64,000 nt of DNA from Solibacillus sp. R5-41 (GCF_002736105.1 NZ_CP024123.1:984001-1048000); one strand, 5' to 3'. Numbered from the stretch's first letter, positions 50,057 through 59,377 are shown. The notes: generated from the sequence alone by a model not told the origin. A program made the numbers and translations.

Positions 50057-51319
50057 TTGTTTTTAACGACACAATTAGCGAAGGGTGTTTCGCTGCATAT
50101 ACGACAAACAGCCCAATTCAAAACAGTCAATTTTTCGGTGAAATGGAGAACACATTTAACCGAAAAAAGTGCTTCTGAACGTACAGTTTTATCCAATGTA
50201 CTCCAGCATAGTAATGCGCGCTTTTCAACGTCCGCTGCGTATCGTAGTTATTTAGATGATTTATTCGGGACGGTACTCTATTTTGATACGACAAAACGTG
50301 GGGAAGAGCATACAGTACTAATGAACGTAGAAACTGTAAATGACAACTATTTAGCGCATGATAGTGTATTAAATGAAGTGATTGGATTACTGCAGGATGC
50401 GATTTTCAAACCGAATTTTGAACAAAATGTATTTAAAAAAGCTATCGTTGACCGTGAAAAGGAAATGGTTATTCAACGTATTCAATCGATTTTTGATGAT
50501 AAATCTCGTTTTGCACAAAAGCGCATAATGGAAATTTTACGTCCAAATCACCCAGCATCTATTTCAGCGAATGGAACAATTGACGAAATTAGAGCAATAT
50601 CACCAGAGTCTTTAACGGCGGCATATGAAAATATGTTAAATCATGACGTAATCGATATTTATGTAGTCGGTGATATCGACGTTGAGCAAATCACAGCCAA
50701 AATTAAAGAAGCATTGCCATTTAAAGATCGTGAAGTGAAGAAAATCGAACGGAATATGGAAGTTCCTAAAGATATACAGGGATACACGAAAGAAACACAA
50801 GAAATGAAACAAGGGAAGCTACATATCGGTTATTATACACCGGTCGTTTTTGGTGATGAAGACTTCCCTAAAATGCAAATTTTCAATGGGATTTTTGGTG
50901 GGTATGCCCATTCCAAAATATTTATAAATGTTCGTGAGCGCGAAAGCTTGGCTTATTACGCTTCTAGCTCCTATGCCGCACAATATGGCTTACTGTTTGT
51001 CGTTTCGGGAATTGAACCAGCAAATGAAGTGAAAGCGCGTGAAGTAATAGCGGAGCAGTTAATCGCAATACAAAAGGGTGAAATTACAGATTTAGAATTA
51101 GCGCAAACAAAGGCGATGTTAATCAATCAATTAAAAGAAGCACTTGATTCAGCGCGTGGTCAAATTGAAATTTTTGACCAATACAAAGAATTAAATGATC
51201 CGTTTTCATTAGATAAATGGACAGCGAGATGGCAGGCAGTAACGAAAGAAGATGTTCAGAAAATGGCCCAGCAATTGAAGCTTGAAGCAACGTATTTTTT
51301 ATGCGGTAAGGAGGACTAG
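50057..51319 (+). CDS. ymfF: M16-family peptidase-like protein YmfF (no zinc motif)
   Basis: 420 residues from TTG 50057 with CAGGAGG upstream. The fold-family signatures of M16 peptidases are visible in the second half (RERESLAYYASSSYAAQYG). The zinc motif HxxEH is absent where it should be (VLSNVLQHSNARF), so it is probably non-catalytic. It is paired with the zinc-motif-bearing YmfH three bases downstream, which suggests a heterodimer like mitochondrial processing peptidase. The substrate is unknown. Confidence 0.88.
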   Translation: MFLTTQLAKGVSLHIRQTAQFKTVNFSVKWRTHLTEKSASERTVLSNVLQHSNARFSTSAAYRSYLDDLFGTVLYFDTTKRGEEHTVLMNVETVNDNYLAHDSVLNEVIGLLQDAIFKPNFEQNVFKKAIVDREKEMVIQRIQSIFDDKSRFAQKRIMEILRPNHPASISANGTIDEIRAISPESLTAAYENMLNHDVIDIYVVGDIDVEQITAKIKEALPFKDREVKKIERNMEVPKDIQGYTKETQEMKQGKLHIGYYTPVVFGDEDFPKMQIFNGIFGGYAHSKIFINVRERESLAYYASSSYAAQYGLLFVVSGIEPANEVKAREVIAEQLIAIQKGEITDLELAQTKAMLINQLKEALDSARGQIEIFDQYKELNDPFSLDKWTARWQAVTKEDVQKMAQQLKLEATYFLCGKED

Positions 51320-51322
51320 TCC

Positions 51323-52627
51323 GTGAAAAAGATTGAATTTAAACAACTAGATGAAACACTGTACTATAAACAATTAGCAAACGGTTTAGATGTCTATATT
51401 TTACCTAAAAAAGGGTTTTCGAAAACATTTGTAACCTTTACAACAAAATATGGTTCGATTGATCGTACATTTGTGCCACTTGGTGAAACGGAACAGATTA
51501 CAGTTCCGGACGGGATTGCTCATTTTTTAGAGCATAAAATGTTTGAAAAAGAAGATGGCGACGTTTTCCAAAAATTTAGTGAGGTCGGAGCGCAAGCAAA
51601 TGCCTATACGTCATTTACAAGAACGGCTTATTTATTTTCTGCAACAGATCACCTTTATAAAAGTACAGAAACATTACTGAATTTCGTTCAAGAACCTTAT
51701 TTTACGGAAGAAACGGTCAATAAGGAAAAAGGGATTATTGGGCAAGAAATTACGATGTATGATGATTCACCAGATTGGCGTCTTTATTTTGGTGCGATTG
51801 AAAATATGTATCACCAACACCCTGTTAAAATTGATATTGCGGGTACGATTGAATCGATTGACGGCATTACGGCAGAACATTTATACACTTGCTATAATAC
51901 GTTTTATCATCCTTCAAACATGCTACTATTCGCCATTGGCGCAGTTGATCCAGTGGAAATGATGACATTTATTGAGGAAGACCAAAATAAAAAGCAATTC
52001 CCGAAAGCGACTGAAATTACGCGTTTATTTGATGAGGAGCCAACGACGGTTGCAATTAAAGAGCGTGTCCTTCATATGGATGTTCAAAAGCCAAAAGTGT
52101 ATGTCGGCTTAAAAGCGAAGGAAACAAACTTAAGTGGCGAGCAAATGTTAAAGCATGAGCTTGCTGTACAAATTGGATTAGAATGTTTATTTGGCCGCGC
52201 AGCACAATTTTATACAGACATTTATGAAAACGGCTTAATTGATGAATCGTATGCGTATGATTTTTCACTTGAAAAAGGGTATGGATTTGCGCTCATTGGC
52301 TCAGATACTGAACGACCTAACGAGTTAGTGAAAGCGATTAAGGATAAATTAGCGCAAGCAACACAAACAAATTTATTTACGACTGATGATGTAGAGCGTA
52401 TTAAACGTAAAAAAATCGGCTTCTTCCTACGCGCATTAAACTCGATTGAATTTATTGCTAATCAATTTACGCGCTATGAATTTAATGAGATGAATTTATT
52501 TGATGTTGTACCTGCTCTCGAGCAACTGACAGTCGAGGATGTTACAGAAGCATTTAAGACGATTCAAGGAGAAGAACAACAAACGGTATTTACGGTTTTA
52601 CCGGTGAGTGAACGCGCGACACAATGA
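51323..52627 (+). CDS. ymfH: M16-family zinc peptidase YmfH
   Basis: 434 residues from GTG 51323 behind TAAGGAGG. The inverted zinc motif HFLEH (His67, Glu70, His71) and the downstream acidic motif KEKGIIGQEITMYDDSPDW are present, so it should be the active partner of YmfF. The stop overlaps the ymfI ATG by four bases. In Bacillales, ymfF/ymfH-type pairs are conserved, but a substrate has not been firmly assigned to my knowledge. Confidence 0.9.
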   Translation: MKKIEFKQLDETLYYKQLANGLDVYILPKKGFSKTFVTFTTKYGSIDRTFVPLGETEQITVPDGIAHFLEHKMFEKEDGDVFQKFSEVGAQANAYTSFTRTAYLFSATDHLYKSTETLLNFVQEPYFTEETVNKEKGIIGQEITMYDDSPDWRLYFGAIENMYHQHPVKIDIAGTIESIDGITAEHLYTCYNTFYHPSNMLLFAIGAVDPVEMMTFIEEDQNKKQFPKATEITRLFDEEPTTVAIKERVLHMDVQKPKVYVGLKAKETNLSGEQMLKHELAVQIGLECLFGRAAQFYTDIYENGLIDESYAYDFSLEKGYGFALIGSDTERPNELVKAIKDKLAQATQTNLFTTDDVERIKRKKIGFFLRALNSIEFIANQFTRYEFNEMNLFDVVPALEQLTVEDVTEAFKTIQGEEQQTVFTVLPVSERATQ

Positions 52628-53352
52628 AAAAATTCGCATTAGTTTGTGGTGCATCGGGTGAAATCGGTCAATCCATTTGCCGAAAATTGGCTGAAGATGG
52701 CTGGTCACTCTATTTGCATTACAATGCGAACGTAGAAAAAGTGCAAGAGCTTTTAGAGCAATTAGCAGTGCGTTATCCTAAACAAGAATTTTTAATCGTA
52801 CACGCAGATTTTAGTTTAGACGATGGCGCACAAACGTTAGCTAGTCAAATTTACTCATTACAAGCCATACTATTTGCAAATGGTCATGCATACTATGGGC
52901 TATTAGAGGATACACCAGTGAATGAAATGGTGAAGCTTTGGAAGGTGCATGTTCAAAACCCAATGCATGCAACGGCATTACTGGCATCGAAGCTAAGAGC
53001 GAATCCGAGCAGCTATATCCTTTTAATTGGCTCTATTTGGGGAGATGCAGGCGCGGCTGGTGAAGTTGTGTATTCTGCTGTAAAAGGTGCGCAACATAGC
53101 TTTGTGAAAGCATATGCTCAAGAAGTGGCCTATAATGGCATTCGCGTAAATTGCATTGCACCAGGGATTATTGATACGAATATGAATGCTATGTTGAATG
53201 ATCAAGAACGTGCCGATATTGTAGAACAAATTCCGCTACAAGCCTTTGGGAAACCAGATGATATTGCCAATATGGTTGCATTCCTGTTCAGCGGCCAAGC
53301 AGATTATATGACGGGGCAAATATTACGAGTAAATGGTGGATGGTACATATAA
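52624..53352 (+). CDS. ymfI: SDR oxidoreductase YmfI (EF-P 5-aminopentanone reductase)
   Basis: 242 residues of the short-chain dehydrogenase family. The nucleotide-binding GASGEIGQSI is at the N terminus, Ser in LIGSIWG near 137 and the YxxxK pair in VVYSAVKG near 150. In B. subtilis YmfI reduces the 5-aminopentanone on EF-P, a modification needed for swarming. Motif and position support the same role. The ATG overlaps the ymfH stop. Confidence 0.88.
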   Translation: MKKFALVCGASGEIGQSICRKLAEDGWSLYLHYNANVEKVQELLEQLAVRYPKQEFLIVHADFSLDDGAQTLASQIYSLQAILFANGHAYYGLLEDTPVNEMVKLWKVHVQNPMHATALLASKLRANPSSYILLIGSIWGDAGAAGEVVYSAVKGAQHSFVKAYAQEVAYNGIRVNCIAPGIIDTNMNAMLNDQERADIVEQIPLQAFGKPDDIANMVAFLFSGQADYMTGQILRVNGGWYI

Positions 53353-53398
53353 TAATTGCTTTTTGCACATAATACATGTGTGAAAGGGAGTGAAATAT

Positions 53399-53656
53399 AT
53401 GGATATTTTGCAAAGCTGGGAAAAATGGACAAGTTTTTTAGGAAAGCAAGTAACAGATGCAAAGGAAAATGGCATGCCAAATAAAGTCATTGAAAAGGCG
53501 GCTGTTCAAATTGGCGAGTATTTAGCTAAAAATGTTGATCCTCAAAATGAACAGGAGCGCGTACTTTCGGATTTATGGTCTGTTGCAGAGAAAGATGAAA
53601 AGCAGGCAATCGCAAGCTGTGTAATGAAACTTGTTCAACAAAAAACGACCCACTAA
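53399..53656 (+). CDS. ymfJ: YmfJ-like conserved protein (DUF3243)
   Basis: 85 residues from ATG 53399, with AAAGGGAG ten bases ahead (the GTG at 53390 overlaps it). A small soluble, helical-looking protein of the DUF3243 family (WEKWTSFLGKQVTDAKENGMPNKVIEKAAVQIGEYLAKNVDP). No function is known. It sits between ymfI and ymfK as in B. subtilis. Confidence 0.85.
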   Translation: MDILQSWEKWTSFLGKQVTDAKENGMPNKVIEKAAVQIGEYLAKNVDPQNEQERVLSDLWSVAEKDEKQAIASCVMKLVQQKTTH

Positions 53657-53671
53657 TTACCATTTCCTGAT

Positions 53672-53710
53672 AAAAGATGTCACTCAGTAAAAGTGAGCGG
53701 CATCTTTTTT
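53672..53710 (+). terminator. Intrinsic terminator after ymfJ
   Basis: AAAAGATGtC and GGCATCTTTT pair, with an inner CACTCA/TGAG stem and six T. Confidence 0.75.
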
Positions 53711-53918
53711 GGGCATATGTAAAGAGGAATACCATACATAATGTGAATTTCAAATAGCAATGATTTTTATACACTGGATGTGCTCATATAAATTGAAGGA
53801 TAAATATTTTAAAATAAGGTAAAAAACCGTACATTCGAACTTTTAATTGCTTAGAAAATCAGCTATCATGGAACTAATAAAGAAACTATGCGTTTTATCA
53901 ATGAGGGGACCGATTTTA

Positions 53919-54716
53919 ATGGGCGAATGGTATTTTGAATATGAAATTCAAGTAAATAGACCTGGACTATTAGGGGATATCGCTTCATTGCTTGGTTTGC
54001 TTCGTGTCAATATTGTCTCCATAAATGGCGTAGATGAGGCACACCGTGGAATGCTATTATTTACAGACAACGAAGAATCCATTCAACGTTTTATTTCCAT
54101 TGTATCCACAATGGAAAATATCAATGTAACAAGATTTCGCCAGCCAAAATTGCGAGATCGTTTGGCAGTACGACACGGTCATTATATTCCAAAAGACGCC
54201 GATGAAAAAAATACATTTCGCTTTGTCCGTGACGAGCTAGGTATTTTAGTTGATTTTATGGCAGAATTATTTAAAAAAGATGGTCATAAGCTCATTGGAA
54301 TACGAGGCATGCCGCGTGTAGGGAAAACTGAATCAATTGTTGCAGCTAGCGTTTGTGCGAATAAACGCTGGATATTTATTTCTTCGACAATGATTAAGCA
54401 AACAGTTCGAAATACATTGATGGGCGATGAATTTAATGGCAATAATATCTTTATTTTAGATGGGGCAGTGACGCGTCGTTCCACAGATGAGCGACATCAG
54501 CAACTAGTGAGAGAAATGATGGGCATGTCTACAATCAAAGTAATCGAACATCCCGATTTATTTGTCCAACATTCACCGTATAAAATAGAAGATTTTGATT
54601 ACATTATTGAGTTACGTCATCATCCCGATGAAGAAATCACTTATGAAATTATTGAAAAAAATAATGGATTATCTGAATCTGATAATTTTGGAGGATTTGG
54701 TGGTTTTAACCTCTAG
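53919..54716 (+). CDS. ymfK: YmfK-like protein (DUF3388) with ACT-like and P-loop segments
   Basis: 265 residues from ATG 53919, with GAGGGGAC upstream; earlier in-frame ATGs lack an RBS. The N terminus (about 3-75) reads like an ACT domain (NRPGLLGDIASLLGLLRVNI). The C-terminal half has a Walker A-like GMPRVGKT (130-137) and Walker B-like NNIFILDGA (Asp181). The tail is Gly-rich (NFGGFGGFNL). DUF3388 has no known function. The segments suggest an ATPase controlled by a small ligand, which is my inference. It lies upstream of rodZ as in Bacillus. Confidence 0.85.
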   Translation: MGEWYFEYEIQVNRPGLLGDIASLLGLLRVNIVSINGVDEAHRGMLLFTDNEESIQRFISIVSTMENINVTRFRQPKLRDRLAVRHGHYIPKDADEKNTFRFVRDELGILVDFMAELFKKDGHKLIGIRGMPRVGKTESIVAASVCANKRWIFISSTMIKQTVRNTLMGDEFNGNNIFILDGAVTRRSTDERHQQLVREMMGMSTIKVIEHPDLFVQHSPYKIEDFDYIIELRHHPDEEITYEIIEKNNGLSESDNFGGFGGFNL

Positions 54717-54790
54717 AGCACAGAGGATGTCGCTACCTTTTCACATAAGGTATAATAGAAAATGAATAAATTAAGAAGTAGGTGTTTTTT

Positions 54791-55687
54791 TTGACAGAAC
54801 TAGGAGCTCGCTTGAAAGAAGCGAGATTAGCTAAAGGCTATAGCTTAGATGATCTACAAGAAATTACGAAAATTCAAAAACGGTACTTAATCGGGATTGA
54901 AGAAGGCAATTATTCAATTATGCCAGGTTCTTTCTATGTACGAGCATTTATTAAACAATATGCCGAAGCAGTTGGAATCGATGCGGATCAACTATTTATG
55001 GAGTATCGAAAAGATGTGCCAGAAGTGCAAAAAGAAGAAGTGGCACAATCCTTTTCACAAAGCCCAAGTCGTCGTAGAATGGCTGCAAGCACTACAAGTA
55101 AAACGATGGAGTCCATGCCAAAAATAATGTTCGGTTTATTTTTAATTGTCATTATCGTAGTTATTTGGACATTAACCGTACAAAAATCAGGAAGTATTCC
55201 GGATGTAACAGATGATAGTGATAAACCACTTGAATATGAACAAAATAATAAACCAAATAAAGAGACACCAGAAAAACCGCTTGAGCCAATTGAAGAGCCA
55301 GATACAGAGCCAGACGAACCAGTCATAACAGAGCCAGTCGAAACACAAGCAATTAGTGCAGGTGTTGTAAATGGAGAAAATACAGTTTATGAAGTTTCAG
55401 GAACAGAAACGTTAAATATTCGATTGGAAGTTTCTGGAGATACGTGGTTAGGTATCCGAAGTGAAGCAATTTCAGGTAAAAGAGCAGAAGAACAAATTGA
55501 GGCCCGAGTATACAAAGCGGGAGAAGTTGTTGAACATGATTCGACAGCAAATGCGTATGCACGAATTCGATTAGGGAATTCAAAATTGGTAAAAGTATTT
55601 GTAAATGATGTAGAATTAGTTTACACACAAGATCGTACTACACAAAACATTATTTTGAAGTTAGTTATGGAACAACAGGGACAATAG
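54791..55687 (+). CDS. rodZ: Cell-shape protein RodZ (YmfM)
   Basis: 298 residues from TTG 54791; an in-frame GTG at 54782 is possible but lies within the weak RBS AGTAGGTG. The N-terminal HTH_25 domain (LGARLKEARLAKGYSLDDLQEITKIQKRYLIGIEEG) is followed by one membrane segment (about 110-132), an acidic Pro/Glu linker and a C-terminal extracellular DUF4115 beta domain. RodZ links MreB to the wall-elongation machinery. TATAAT at 54751-54756 is a possible -10. Position before pgsA is typical. Confidence 0.92.
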   Translation: MTELGARLKEARLAKGYSLDDLQEITKIQKRYLIGIEEGNYSIMPGSFYVRAFIKQYAEAVGIDADQLFMEYRKDVPEVQKEEVAQSFSQSPSRRRMAASTTSKTMESMPKIMFGLFLIVIIVVIWTLTVQKSGSIPDVTDDSDKPLEYEQNNKPNKETPEKPLEPIEEPDTEPDEPVITEPVETQAISAGVVNGENTVYEVSGTETLNIRLEVSGDTWLGIRSEAISGKRAEEQIEARVYKAGEVVEHDSTANAYARIRLGNSKLVKVFVNDVELVYTQDRTTQNIILKLVMEQQGQ

Positions 55688-55734
55688 TCATCTTTTCAGG
55701 TGGCAATTTGCTTTCAAATGAAAGGTGTTAGAAA

Positions 55735-56313
55735 ATGAATATTCCAAATAAGATTACAGTCTCACGCATACTTTTAATCCCAATATTTGTGATTGTAATG
55801 ATGTTTGATTTCGACTGGGGTAATATGACGCTGTTTGGTGCAGAAATGCAAGTAAACTATTTTGTCGGGGCGTTAATCTTTATTTTTGCTTCAGCAACGG
55901 ATTGGGTCGATGGTTATTATGCACGTAAATACAATTTAGTTACAAATTTAGGGAAGTTTTTAGATCCGTTAGCGGATAAATTACTCGTTTCAGCAGCATT
56001 TATTTTACTTGTTGAAATCGGATTAGCTCCTGCTTGGATTGTCATTATTATTATTTCTCGCGAGTTCGCTGTAACAGGTTTACGCTTAATTTTAGCAGGA
56101 CAAGGAGAAGTTGTAGCGGCGAATCAACTCGGAAAAATTAAAACGTGGGCACAAATTGTCGCTATTTCAGCTTTAATTTTACACAATACGATTTTTACAT
56201 TAGTAGGTATTCCATTTGACGTTATTATGCTGTACATTGCATTAATCTTCACAGTATGGTCAGGCTGGGATTATTTCTATATTAATCGTCGTGCATTGCT
56301 GGAATCAAAATAA
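55735..56313 (+). CDS. pgsA: CDP-diacylglycerol-glycerol-3-phosphate 3-phosphatidyltransferase
   Basis: 192 residues, multi-pass membrane protein with the CDP-alcohol phosphotransferase signature (DWVDGYYARK...GKFLDPLADK). It makes phosphatidylglycerol phosphate from CDP-diacylglycerol (see cdsA) and glycerol 3-phosphate. GAAAGGTG RBS. An inverted copy of the dispersed repeat starts right after the stop. Confidence 0.96.
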   Translation: MNIPNKITVSRILLIPIFVIVMMFDFDWGNMTLFGAEMQVNYFVGALIFIFASATDWVDGYYARKYNLVTNLGKFLDPLADKLLVSAAFILLVEIGLAPAWIVIIIISREFAVTGLRLILAGQGEVVAANQLGKIKTWAQIVAISALILHNTIFTLVGIPFDVIMLYIALIFTVWSGWDYFYINRRALLESK

Positions 56314-56504
56314 AATCAATTACGCCTTGGCATAATTGCGTCCAGATTTTTTTCGAGCTTGCTCGAAAAACTCCTCTAAAAATCTGTGACATCCGCTCGG
56401 GACATTAACTTGATTCAGCTTGGGTTTGAATGCCCGCTAAATTAAGACCATAGTTGGCATTCATCCCCTACTTATAGAAGTGGAGGACTTCTGTTGAAGC
56501 AAGG
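56314..56504 (-). repeat. Full inverted copy of the dispersed double-hairpin repeat, abutting the pgsA stop
   Basis: Read on the minus strand it runs CTTGCTTCAACAGAAG, CCTCCACTTCTATAAGTAGG, GATGAATGCC, GAATCAAGTTAATG, TCGAGCAAGCTCGA, then the terminal hairpin with arms CAATTATGCC and GGCGTAATTG. It thus faces opposite to the polC and LCP-gene copies. Its hairpin end, not its CTTGC end, lies next to the stop codon of pgsA. Confidence 0.8.
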
Positions 56505-56535
56505 TAAATAAGTGCGCAATTGATATGATACAGTC

Positions 56536-56577
56536 AAAAAATCATCATTTTGGTCTTAACCGAAATGATGATTTTTG
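56536..56577. terminator. Terminator between pgsA and cinA
   Basis: AAAAAATCATCATTT and AAATGATGATTTTT pair around GGTCTTAACCG with a T-run on the + strand and an A-run that makes it usable on the minus strand. It follows the inverted repeat in the 312-base gap. TATAAT at 56592-56597 is a possible -10 for cinA without a clear -35. Confidence 0.75.
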
Positions 56578-56625
56578 GATTATGCAGTTTCTATAATGGA
56601 AAATTGGACAGGATGGTGGAATTTC

Positions 56626-57894
56626 ATGAATGCAGAAGTTATTGCAGTAGGCTCGGAATTATTGCTAGGTCAAATTGCCAATACGAATGCGAAATTTATT
56701 TCAAATCAATTATCTGAACTAGGCATTAATGTTTTTTATCATACGGTAGTAGGGGACAATGCGAATCGACTAGTGGAAGTTATTAAAATTGCAGAAAGTC
56801 GTGCGGATTTAATTATTTTTTCTGGTGGTCTTGGTCCGACAAAGGATGATTTAACAAAAGAAGTGATTGCAAAGCATTTGAATACCGAATTAATTATGGA
56901 TGAAGTGGCTCTTCGTTCAATCGAGGCCTTTTTTGCAAAACATCAACAACCAATGACTGAAAATAATCGCAAACAGGCACTTGTTTTAAAAGGGTGTGAT
57001 GTGCTCGAAAATCGTCATGGGATGGCACCTGGGATGCTGTTAAAAAACGCCAAGCGTACGTATATTTTATTACCTGGACCGCCAAAAGAATTAGAGCCAA
57101 TGTTCCAGTTCGAAGCGAAGCCTAAACTAGCAGCGAAAATGCATGATGGTGCAGTCATAATATCACATGTCCTACGTTTTTATGGTATTGGTGAAGCCGC
57201 ATTAGAAGTACAAGTACAAGCGATTTTAGATGACCAATCTAATCCAACAGTGGCGCCACTTGCCTCTGATGGTGAGGTGACGCTTCGTATTACAGCAAAG
57301 GCTGAAAATGAGCTAAGCGCTTGGCAATTAATTAACGAGAAAAAACAGCAAATCCTAGCGCTTGTCGGGGACTATCATTACGGCATTGATGATGATTCGC
57401 TGGCATCAAAATTAGTAGAACTATTAATGGATAATCACCTGACGATTGCGGTAGCTGAAAGTTTAACAGCAGGTCTATTCCAATCAGAGCTTGCCGAAGT
57501 TCCAGGGGTAGGTGGGACACTTGTTGGTGGTGTTGTTACTTATACAGAGCAGGCGAAAATAGAACAATTAGGCATTTCAAAAGCATTACTCGATCAACAT
57601 AGCGTTGTTAGTAGTGAATGCGCGGCAGCTATGGCAGTACAAGTAAAGGGAAAATTCCAAACGAATATTGGTGTAGGTTTGACTGGTGCAGCCGGTCCTA
57701 CTGGTCATGGCAATCAACCGGCAGGTACAGTATGGGTAGCGATTTGTATCGGGGATGAACAACCACTCACATATCAATTACACCTTTCTGGCTCGCGCAA
57801 TACGAATCGACTGCGCGCGGTAAAATTTACGTACAGTTATTTGATGCGCGAATTAGTGAAAAGCGGATATAAAAGGCGCCAAATGTTTAAATAA
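56626..57894 (+). CDS. cinA: CinA-like protein (competence/damage-inducible)
   Basis: 422 residues from ATG 56626 with GGATGGTGG ahead. The N-terminal MoCF-like domain (AEVIAVGSELLLGQIANTNAKFIS; FSGGLGPTKDDLTKE) belongs to the ADP-ribose/NMN-processing CinA family. The C-terminal CinA amidase domain (VAESLTAGLFQSELAEVPGVG) is the NMN deamidase type. It often lies directly before recA, as here; recA has its own LexA-type promoter, so the two are probably transcribed separately. Confidence 0.94.
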   Translation: MNAEVIAVGSELLLGQIANTNAKFISNQLSELGINVFYHTVVGDNANRLVEVIKIAESRADLIIFSGGLGPTKDDLTKEVIAKHLNTELIMDEVALRSIEAFFAKHQQPMTENNRKQALVLKGCDVLENRHGMAPGMLLKNAKRTYILLPGPPKELEPMFQFEAKPKLAAKMHDGAVIISHVLRFYGIGEAALEVQVQAILDDQSNPTVAPLASDGEVTLRITAKAENELSAWQLINEKKQQILALVGDYHYGIDDDSLASKLVELLMDNHLTIAVAESLTAGLFQSELAEVPGVGGTLVGGVVTYTEQAKIEQLGISKALLDQHSVVSSECAAAMAVQVKGKFQTNIGVGLTGAAGPTGHGNQPAGTVWVAICIGDEQPLTYQLHLSGSRNTNRLRAVKFTYSYLMRELVKSGYKRRQMFK

Positions 57895-57956
57895 ATCGAG
57901 GAAGTTGTCATTTTAAATGAAAAAAGAGGCTTATTTCATAAATTTGAAGCAAAAAC

Positions 57957-57970
57957 CGAAAATACGTTCG
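57957..57970 (+). promoter_or_regulatory. LexA (SOS) box upstream of recA
   Basis: CGAAAATACGTTCG matches the Gram-positive SOS consensus CGAACnnnnGTTCG with a single change at the fifth position. It lies nine bases upstream of the recA -35. Confidence 0.8.
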
Positions 57971-57978
57971 CTTTTTTC

Positions 57979-58007
57979 TTGAATGTTATCTCATTTCCAA
58001 GTATAAT
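57979..58007 (+). promoter_or_regulatory. SigA-type promoter of recA
   Basis: TTGAAT (57979-57984), 17-base spacer, TATAAT (58002-58007), directly downstream of the SOS box. Confidence 0.8.
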
Positions 58008-58053
58008 AGAGACATCAGTAAAAAATAGGCTTTTTTCTTAAGGAGGAAATAGT

Positions 58054-59124
58054 TTGAGCGATCGTAAAACAGCGTTAGATATGGCGTTAAAACAAATTGA
58101 AAAGCAATTCGGTAAAGGCTCTGTGATGAAGTTAGGGGAATCAACAGACCGCAAAATTGAAACATCTTCTTCAGGCTCTATTGCACTTGATACAGCACTT
58201 GGTGTTGGTGGATACCCACGTGGACGTATTGTAGAAGTTTATGGACCTGAATCTTCAGGTAAAACAACCGTAACACTTCACGCCATTGCAGAAATTCAAG
58301 CAAACGGTGGTACAGCTGCATTTATTGATGCTGAGCACGCATTAGATCCAGTTTATGCACAAAAGCTAGGCGTTAATATTGATGAATTATTATTAGCACA
58401 GCCGGATACAGGAGAGCAGGCACTTGAAATTGCCGAGGCGTTAGTGCGTTCAGGCGCAATTGATATTATCGTTATTGACTCAGTAGCTGCATTAGTACCT
58501 AAAGCGGAAATTGAGGGTGAAATGGGTGACTCGCACATGGGTCTCCAAGCACGTTTAATGTCTCAAGCGCTACGTAAATTATCAGGTGTTATTAATAAAT
58601 CAAATACGTTAGCTATTTTCATTAACCAAGTTCGTGAAAAGATTGGGGTAATGTTCGGAAATCCTGAGACAACAACTGGTGGACGCGCGTTAAAGTTCTA
58701 CTCTTCGATTCGTTTAGAAGTTCGTAGAGGTGAAGCTATTAAGCAAGGTACGGATATTGTTGGAAACAAAACAAAAATTAAAGTTGTAAAAAATAAGGTA
58801 GCACCACCATTCCGCACAGCAGAAGTTGATATTATGTACGGTGAAGGGATTTCAAAAGAAGGAGAAATCGTGGACATTGGTGCAGAATTAGATATTATTC
58901 AAAAAAGTGGTTCATGGTATTCTTACAATAATGACCGTATTGGCCAAGGCCGTGAGAACGTGAAGCAATTCTTTAAGGAAAATCCAGCAATTCGTGATGA
59001 AGTAGCTGAGAAAATCCGCCAAAACTTTGGAATTGGTGAGTTAGGCTATACAATTGGCGCTCATGATCACCAAGATAAAGAAGAGGAAGAATTAGAATTA
59101 GACTTATTGAAAGATGAAGAATAA
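58054..59124 (+). CDS. recA: Recombinase RecA
   Basis: 356 residues from TTG 58054 behind TAAGGAGG. Walker [11 protein letters not shown] near 67 and typical RecA segments ([47 protein letters not shown]) are present. The acidic C-terminal tail ([14 protein letters not shown]) is normal for the family. RecA pairs homologous DNA and triggers LexA self-cleavage; the SOS box upstream shows it is itself LexA-controlled. Confidence 0.98.
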   Translation: MSDRKTALDMALKQIEKQFGKGSVMKLGESTDRKIETSSSGSIALDTALGVGGYPRGRIVEVYGPESSGKTTVTLHAIAEIQANGGTAAFIDAEHALDPVYAQKLGVNIDELLLAQPDTGEQALEIAEALVRSGAIDIIVIDSVAALVPKAEIEGEMGDSHMGLQARLMSQALRKLSGVINKSNTLAIFINQVREKIGVMFGNPETTTGGRALKFYSSIRLEVRRGEAIKQGTDIVGNKTKIKVVKNKVAPPFRTAEVDIMYGEGISKEGEIVDIGAELDIIQKSGSWYSYNNDRIGQGRENVKQFFKENPAIRDEVAEKIRQNFGIGELGYTIGAHDHQDKEEEELELDLLKDEE

Positions 59125-59165
59125 GTAATTCGCATTTTCTCGCGTAATAATATAGAACCTAAATT

Positions 59166-59212
59166 AAGTAAAAATATCATTTTGACTAACGGTCAAAATG
59201 ATATTTTTACTT
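59166..59212. terminator. Very long perfect terminator after recA
   Basis: The 21-bp arms at 59166-59186 and 59192-59212 are perfectly complementary around TAACG, and each ends in an A/T-rich run, so the stem can terminate in both directions. The remaining gap to rny holds the promoter and hairpin listed separately. Confidence 0.85.
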
Positions 59213-59313
59213 ATTAGGCGTTTTTATAAACGGAGGAATCGTTTTACAACATTTGGAATAAGTATTATTACGCAGGAACTTAGATATAAAAATCACATGC
59301 AATGCGGCTATTC

Positions 59314-59342
59314 TTGACATAGCTAAATTGGAATTATACAAT
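59314..59342 (+). promoter_or_regulatory. SigA-type promoter of rny
   Basis: TTGACA (59314-59319), 17-base spacer, TACAAT (59337-59342). The consensus -35 makes it a strong promoter. Inverted arms AATTATAC (59332-59339) and GTATAATT (59349-59356) overlap the -10 and start site. Confidence 0.75.
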
Positions 59343-59377
59343 TAACATGTATAATTTCTAAATTTTGAAATGAAATA

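Noticed and set aside
49795-50196. 133-codon minus-strand frame over the nup terminator and the ymfF start
   Set aside because: It crosses a terminator, a promoter and two real gene ends. The product is not protein-like.
53847-53918. Longer N terminus for YmfK
   Set aside because: The upstream ATGs lack an RBS, whereas ATG 53919 is preceded by GAGGGGAC and begins directly with the ACT-like domain.
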